Of a DNA stretch of 52,543 nt, positions 47,874 to 52,543 are shown in pieces. The stretch covers positions 1 to 52,543 of the forward strand of contig JAQIWT010000028.1 of the NCBI GenBank assembly GCA_034696485.1, written 5' to 3'. Position 1 is the first letter of the stretch. The number at the start of each line of letters is the position of its first letter. Source of the DNA: Isohypsibius dastychi (taxonomy: Eukaryota; Tardigrada; Eutardigrada; Parachela; Isohypsibiidae). The position numbers and the translations under genes were made by a program. The notes beneath the pieces are model-generated. The model had not been told where the DNA came from, ran no database searches, and saw only the letters and a list, made by a program, of their open reading frames with translations.

Positions 47874-50211
47874 TCATTTACTATCAGAATACCCAAAATA
47901 AGAAGCTCCTACTAGAAGCAGAATCATCACTGCGGCCGCGGCTCCAGAAACAATTTTTACTGTAACGGAGATTCCCGCTGGAGCAACAAAAATCGGACGT
48001 GCACAGTACGTCATTCTATATTGCAAGATGACGTACATGTTTGTTGACAGATGACATCCGTGCCAAGATATCCACATCTTGGCCTATTCGGAGGTGGCCA
48101 GGCATCATTCGGCCAATGGGGATCAACCTCATATTTATCGAACACGTCATCAGCATGTTGATGCATGAAGATCTGTAGACATGGTGTAATGAGAATCACG
48201 CTTCCCAAAGAGCTATTTTCCTTACTATTTGAGCGCCATTGCGGTCAAAAAATGATACAAAAGCATCACTTCGCCTTTCTCCAAGATGGTTGACGAACAC
48301 TGTTCCAGCTGGTGTTTGGAATCGTCGGCCCAAAAACCCCTGGGCTAAAATTCGCCCGCTTGATATCTGAGTTAACGGCGTCGTTTCTCTGAGGATCTGA
48401 ACTACCTGAAATATACAGACAGTTTATCATGCTTTTGAAGTTAAGATCAGACCTCAAACCTGGGCTAAAGCAGACACAGCCACATAAGATGTAGAAAAAA
48501 TGGCTGCCTGAAACAAATGTGATCTACCAGATTATCCAATCAGAAATATTACCCAGCTACTCGGCCATCTTTTGGGTAAGTCAAGTTGAACTGTTCTTGG
48601 GAACGGCTTCGCATTTCAGACATCCATGTACTGTTTGTCGCATTGTTCAGGCTTCGGTCTGCGTGTACCAGCAACGCTGAACGGAAAGCCCTTTGTGCAG
48701 CCTGTAGTTGGTTCCAAAACAATTAAAATGGTTGAACCGACGTTCAAAATCACCTCATCAAAATCGTCCCCATATTTCCAATCTGCTCTCCCGTACATCA
48801 GAGGTATGCCGGGTATCACCTCGAACATTATGTAGACCTAACAAACACGCTATGGTTAGCTCGGGTGGAAGATTTTGGATCTGAGTTACATGCTCTCCTT
48901 TCGTCATATTTCTTGCTTCCGCAGCTAGCTGAAACCATGAGAATAAACATACGTAAGATTCGAAACATAAACTCTCACCATGAATTTACGGAAAGTGTCA
49001 CCTCGACCCAGAAAACACAGGACTGAAAAAAAGTCCTATTTAGATTACAGTTCTAGCAGCCAGTTTTGTGGTGTATTTAAAATGACACCCAATTACAAGA
49101 TCTATCTGATTTCAACATGAAACCACGTCATATCATCACACAACCGTTATCAAAGACGGAAAAACAAGTTCACGAGCATCGCTCTCTTAGAAAATCTCAA
49201 ATCCAGCCTGTTTTATCTAAAGCTATAATGAGTGAACCGTCATTCAAGTTTCAATCAAATCGTCTTCAGATTTCTCCTGACAGTGAAAATTTAGGGACAA
49301 TGACCGAACGGACTGGATATCACGAAAACGGTCTAATAGATATTTACCTCTGCTTCTTTCATGAAAGTAGCTGAGTACGTCGCTGTAGTCACTGGTCTGG
49401 GTTGAATCGAACGAATTTTCAAAAAAGCGGGTTTGAAGTTTTGGTTTCAACAGTTTGAGAATCCCCATGAACACTCCATATATTGGCAGTGAAGCCGTGT
49501 CATGGACCAAAAGCACAGTTTGCCATCTGTACTCGTTTAACAATGCCAAATAGAGCTGAGCATGCGAGGTCATTGCTGACTGAAAAGATAGGGAGACTGA
49601 TTCGGTCGGGGATTTGTAACGCTCCATCGGTGACAAACTGAGAAAAAACATTATAGTATGGCGCCTTTGTTACAAAAGTCGGTGAACCTACGTTGTCACG
49701 TAGAGGAGATCCCAAGTCTCTGCCAACTGTCTGATTGCAGGAGCTTTGGTACATTCTGAAACCAAGCAAATTTATCGATTAACCGCGTTTCAATCAATCG
49801 CATCGTATGTATCAGCAGTATTAGCAGTACGGATCCCTGAGATAAATGAAACTGACAGAAACCCCCGGAAGACTCACCAGGGTTTATCATGGCCGAAACG
49901 GCTGCAGATGAAGGTCGTCGATCCCGATAATACCATTTTGCAATCATTCTTTCCATATTCTCAGCGTAGGAAGCACAGTCCCGTTGCTCTACCTCGTAGT
50001 TGAATTTTGCAGTAAAAAACAGACTACCATTGTATTGCCGGTTCATGTCTTCCACCGCCATTTCGATAGCCGGCCAATGATAAGCAAGTGAACCTAAGCT
50101 ATTAGGTTGGACAAAACCAAAAGTGGCTATATCGACTTGGAGTATGTTGGCGATGACGATCGTGGAAGTCATCAGAGGCAAATAAAAAAGAGACATTTCC
50201 AGCAAAACCAA
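47874..50211 (-). CDS. ANF-type receptor B: ectodomain, one membrane helix, minimal tail
   Basis: Eleven exons (49878-50211, 49692-49755, 49348-49637, 48979-49022, 48890-48928, 48754-48837, 48561-48701, 48460-48507, 48226-48405, 48037-48172, 47874-47977) give 487 aa. Eight exon lengths are identical to receptor A (334, 64, 44, 39, 84, 48, 180, 136), which proves tandem duplication. The ectodomain starts VDIATFGFVQPNSLGSLAYHW and contains CTKAPAIRQLAETWDLLYVTT and WRWQTVLLVHD-like strands. The juxtamembrane motif is WPPPNRPRCGYLGTDVIC. After the helix (AAAAVMILLLVGASYFGY) only about five residues remain (SDSK). No cyclase or kinase domain is present. A ligand-binding, non-catalytic or decoy role is inferred. 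Confidence 0.86.
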
Positions 50212-50539
50212 CGATCTGCTCAGTTCCTTGTTCCCGTAAGACTCGCGATCGTTTTAGCGGACCGGCATCGACATGTTCCTACAGGAGTGTCATTTGTTTG
50301 AAGAAACGCATTATTTTGAGACGCGAAAAATAAGAAATAATCAGACTAAGCTCAAGTTCCTACTATTATATACTCCTCGACAAGGTTCCGTGACAAGGCT
50401 GATAAAAGAGTACAGGCGGATACCAAAAGCATCACAAAGAGTCTGCCAAATAACATCCGTGCAAAGAAAAAATGCCTAAACACACAATCAGCTAAGTGAA
50501 GTACCAGTTGAAGGTTTTTCACAACTTTCTTCTCATCTG
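50212..50539. other. Receptor B upstream region
   Basis: Gap between the receptor B start and the decayed receptor fragment. Exons 8 onward of the fragment are absent. It must contain the receptor B promoter; no TATA box was clearly identified. Confidence 0.45.
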
Positions 50540-50904
50540 ACAAATGATCACGTGTAAAAACCGACCGGAAAGCTCTCCGTGCAGCCTGTGGTTGACATTC
50601 AAAAATGCATAATCCAGACGGCGTTGATTGATGATCAAAATCACCTCGTCAAGCTTATCCCCGTATTTCCAATCTGCTCTTCCGTACATCAGAGGTATGC
50701 CGGATACCACTTCAAACGTTATATAGACCTGACAAGTATGCTATGGTTAACTAGGGTAAAAGCTTGTGTATGTGTTCTCCTTTCGTCATATTCCTCGCTT
50801 CTGCTGCTAGCTGAAGTTGTGAGGATAAGCAAAAGAGAGATTCAAAGAATAAACTCTCACCATGAATTTACGGGAAGTGTCACCTCGACCCAGAAAACAA
50901 AGGA
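50540..50904 (-). pseudogene. Decayed third ANF-receptor copy (exons 4-7 only)
   Basis: Four blocks align with receptor B exons 4 (50861-50904), 5 (50772-50810), 6 (50645-50728) and the start of 7 (50585 downward to about 50540), with exact exon lengths for the first three. The encoded pieces are LCFLGRGDTSRKFM, LAAEARNMTKGEH, a piece containing GIPLMYGRADWKYGD, and AARRAFRSVF. The donor after exon 5 reads CAC|atacac instead of gt, exon 7 loses similarity early, and exons 1-3 and 8-11 are missing. It is a relic lying 5' of receptor B. Confidence 0.85.
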
Positions 50905-51579
50905 CTGCAAAGATGAACATCAATAAGCAATAATAGAGCATAGTCCAATCGGCTATAAGCTGGCCGCTTCGCTAAGCAATGCTGAGTTAAATTTCCCGCC
51001 TCCCGCTTTGCCAAAGAAAGCGAAGCGGAATCTGCTTTCCTGTTGACAGTTCCGGCGAGGTTTTCGGTCAGACGTGTGAAAACCGGATTACTTGCGAGCA
51101 GCCGAAGGCTGGGAGTAAGTAATAGGATTGTACCCGATCGGTAAGCTATCATGGAAAAATTATGATCTGAGCTTCTGGCTCTTTCGGTTCGCTTAAGCTT
51201 GAGAAATAGTAAATACGTGCACAAAAATGTTTTTGCGACATAAGACAACTGAGAGGGCACGCAACACTGCAGTCTGTCAGCGAAACAAGACTGCTAGTAC
51301 GTATGCGTGCATTAATAGTCGGGCAGTAAAACCGGCGCAGTCGAGAAGTTTACCCGCTACTGCCGTTGACCACCTACTCTATTGAATTAATCGTCAGCTC
51401 GCTGCAACACAGATGGGACAGAAACTATAAATAGCATCGAGCGCGCACATTTGCACATTCGGTGATCACAGATTTGGACCAAGATCTGAAAGAGGCAGGG
51501 AGGATGAGTGAGTGAACTTTTGAAACCGGATGACAAGATGAGTGGTAGAAAAATTCCACTGGCAAAAATGAATTCTTTC
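50905..51579. other. Receptor-array right flank, no gene recognised
   Basis: The sequence carries no receptor exon. A 126-codon minus-strand frame (50880-51260) overlaps the decayed exon 4 and is rich in Leu, Arg and Ser without motifs. Several small purine-rich palindromic blocks occur near 50990-51130, possibly an old transposon remnant, unidentified. Confidence 0.4.
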
Positions 51580-52400
51580 AGAAATTGTTAATTGTATATC
51601 TGACGTTACAACCATTGGAAAAATAAACGTGACATATGATCAGAAAGAGATTTAAAAGCGCTACAAAAACTCTACGTACAAAAACACTCGGCCGCGCATC
51701 CGTCTTTACTTTACGAACCTCTAACGTGAATTCGGTGAACTTGGCCAAAATGGTGCTTGGTGGCAACCCTCAAAGCCGAGATCTTACAGGTATTCAAACC
51801 GCTCCTAGAAGGGGGGGGGGTGCGCTCTCGAGGATAAGTTTCGACTGAAGAAAATGAATTATTCTAAAAACTGACAACTATTTTCTGATGTTACAAAGAG
51901 AAGAAAAAAATCAAACATTTGTTCGGAATACAAAACGCGCACCACGATTCTTACATACCGTAGTGGTATTATGTGTTAAAAAATGGCATCTACTTGCGTA
52001 TGATTTCAATTCTACGAACTTCTAACAAAACATCATTGAATTCGACCAAATGGAGCTGGGGTGCGGGGGGGGGCAACCCTAAAAGCCTGGACCCACCGGT
52101 ATTCAAATTCAATCTAGGGGAATTTGCGCTTGCGAGTTTTGGAATTGATACTTGTATATCTCACGTTGCAGCTATTGGAGAAATAAAGCGGAATTATTTT
52201 CATGAAGACCGTGAAAAGCGCTGTAACATTGTATGTTTTAAAAACACTCGGCCAAGCATAGATAAAGATTCTACAAAGTTCTAAGAGAAAATCATTAATT
52301 TGACCGAATGGCGCTGGGTGGCAACCCCCAAAAAGTCGGGCCTCGCCGGTAATCAAATTTCTAGGGGAATTTGCGCTTGCGAGTTTTCAGTTCTACCGCT
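51580..52400. repeat. Diverged tandem repeat, about three units of roughly 280 bp
   Basis: Recurring blocks appear in the same order. They are a TTGTATATCT(G/C)ACGTT segment (51592 and 52152), AAAACACTCGGCC (51680 and 52241), GTGAATTCGG/TTGAATTCGAC leading to a GGTGGCAACCC block (51730, 52040, 52300), and GGGGAATTTGCGCTTGCGAGTTTT (52118 and 52362). The units differ by substitutions and by lengths of poly-G runs (51811-51820 and 52065-52073). No coding potential is conserved. The array may continue past the right edge. Confidence 0.7.
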
Positions 52401-52543
52401 GATTGTTATTATACAGAGAATAACCACGTCACAGTGTTTGCATCCTCGAAATAGCTCAAATTTAACCTACCAGCAAGGACACTATATGGGGACACTGCCG
52501 TGATTTTTTAAAATAGGGGACACCCCATTTTTTTTGCACTGGC

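Noticed and set aside
50768-50773. AT-AC type (U12) intron at the fragment donor CAC|atacac
   Set aside because: Both intact paralogues have GT donors at this position, and the downstream 3' site is an ordinary AG without a U12 branch motif in view; a point mutation is simpler.
1-52543. CRISPR arrays, bacterial operons, prophage
   Set aside because: All recognisable genes are intron-containing metazoan genes; no direct-repeat/spacer arrays were found.
1-52543. tRNA or rRNA genes
   Set aside because: No cloverleaf box A/box B pair or rRNA core motif was noticed by eye; a covariance-model scan would be decisive.

Overview
This is eukaryotic nuclear DNA from an animal. It holds intron-rich protein genes with GT-AG junctions, many introns of only about 45-70 bases, and metazoan gene families: calpain with penta-EF hands, RAB3GAP2, TP53RK, CCT3, IQCH, ELOVL, MATH-BTB and ANF-type receptors. 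The density of roughly one gene per 3-4 kb, short intergenic gaps and scarce repeats point to a compact invertebrate genome. Axonemal or sperm-type genes (IQCH, an EF-hand/WD40 protein, a coiled-coil protein) imply flagellated cells. I cannot place the species; a small-genome invertebrate such as a tardigrade would fit, but that is a guess.

Layout. 1-3556: no convincing gene. 3557-8917 (-): calpain-family protein whose Asn-Pro-Trp motif is not recognisable, with a foldback element in one intron. 9540-10648 (-): secreted protein resembling the N-terminal module of Notch ligands. 11791-13319 (-): ribose-phosphate pyrophosphokinase. 13835-19596 (-): RAB3GAP2, with a 200-bp hAT-like MITE in an intron. 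19929-20703 (+): TP53RK/Bud32 kinase, divergent from RAB3GAP2. 21053-21232 (-): mitochondrial ribosomal protein bL33m. 21728-25178 (+): CCT3. 25571-25756: a perfect 46-bp-arm hairpin inside a direct repeat. 26012-27169 (+): MATH-BTB protein. 27722-29456 (-): coiled-coil protein, divergent from IQCH (29632-33322, +). 33765-35100 (-): ELOVL fatty-acid elongase. 35740-36456 (-): four-helix MS4A/CD20-like membrane protein. 37309-43211 (-): 1772-residue EF-hand/WD40 protein. 43929-50904 (-): a tandem array of ANF-receptor genes, namely two intact short-tailed receptors and one decayed fragment. 51580-52400: diverged tandem repeats.

Exon models were built by hand from splice consensus, reading phase and recall of family sequences. 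For the main genes the phases close from start to stop and the predicted lengths match the families: CCT3 548 aa, PRPS 321 aa, RAB3GAP2 1354 aa, IQCH 956 aa, ELOVL 294 aa. No database search was possible.

The genes are mostly independent housekeeping or cell-type genes, not a pathway. The themes that stand out are divergent gene pairs with short shared upstream regions, three apparent GC-AG introns (one aligning with a GT donor in the neighbouring paralogue), and receptor duplicates reduced to an ectodomain plus membrane anchor.
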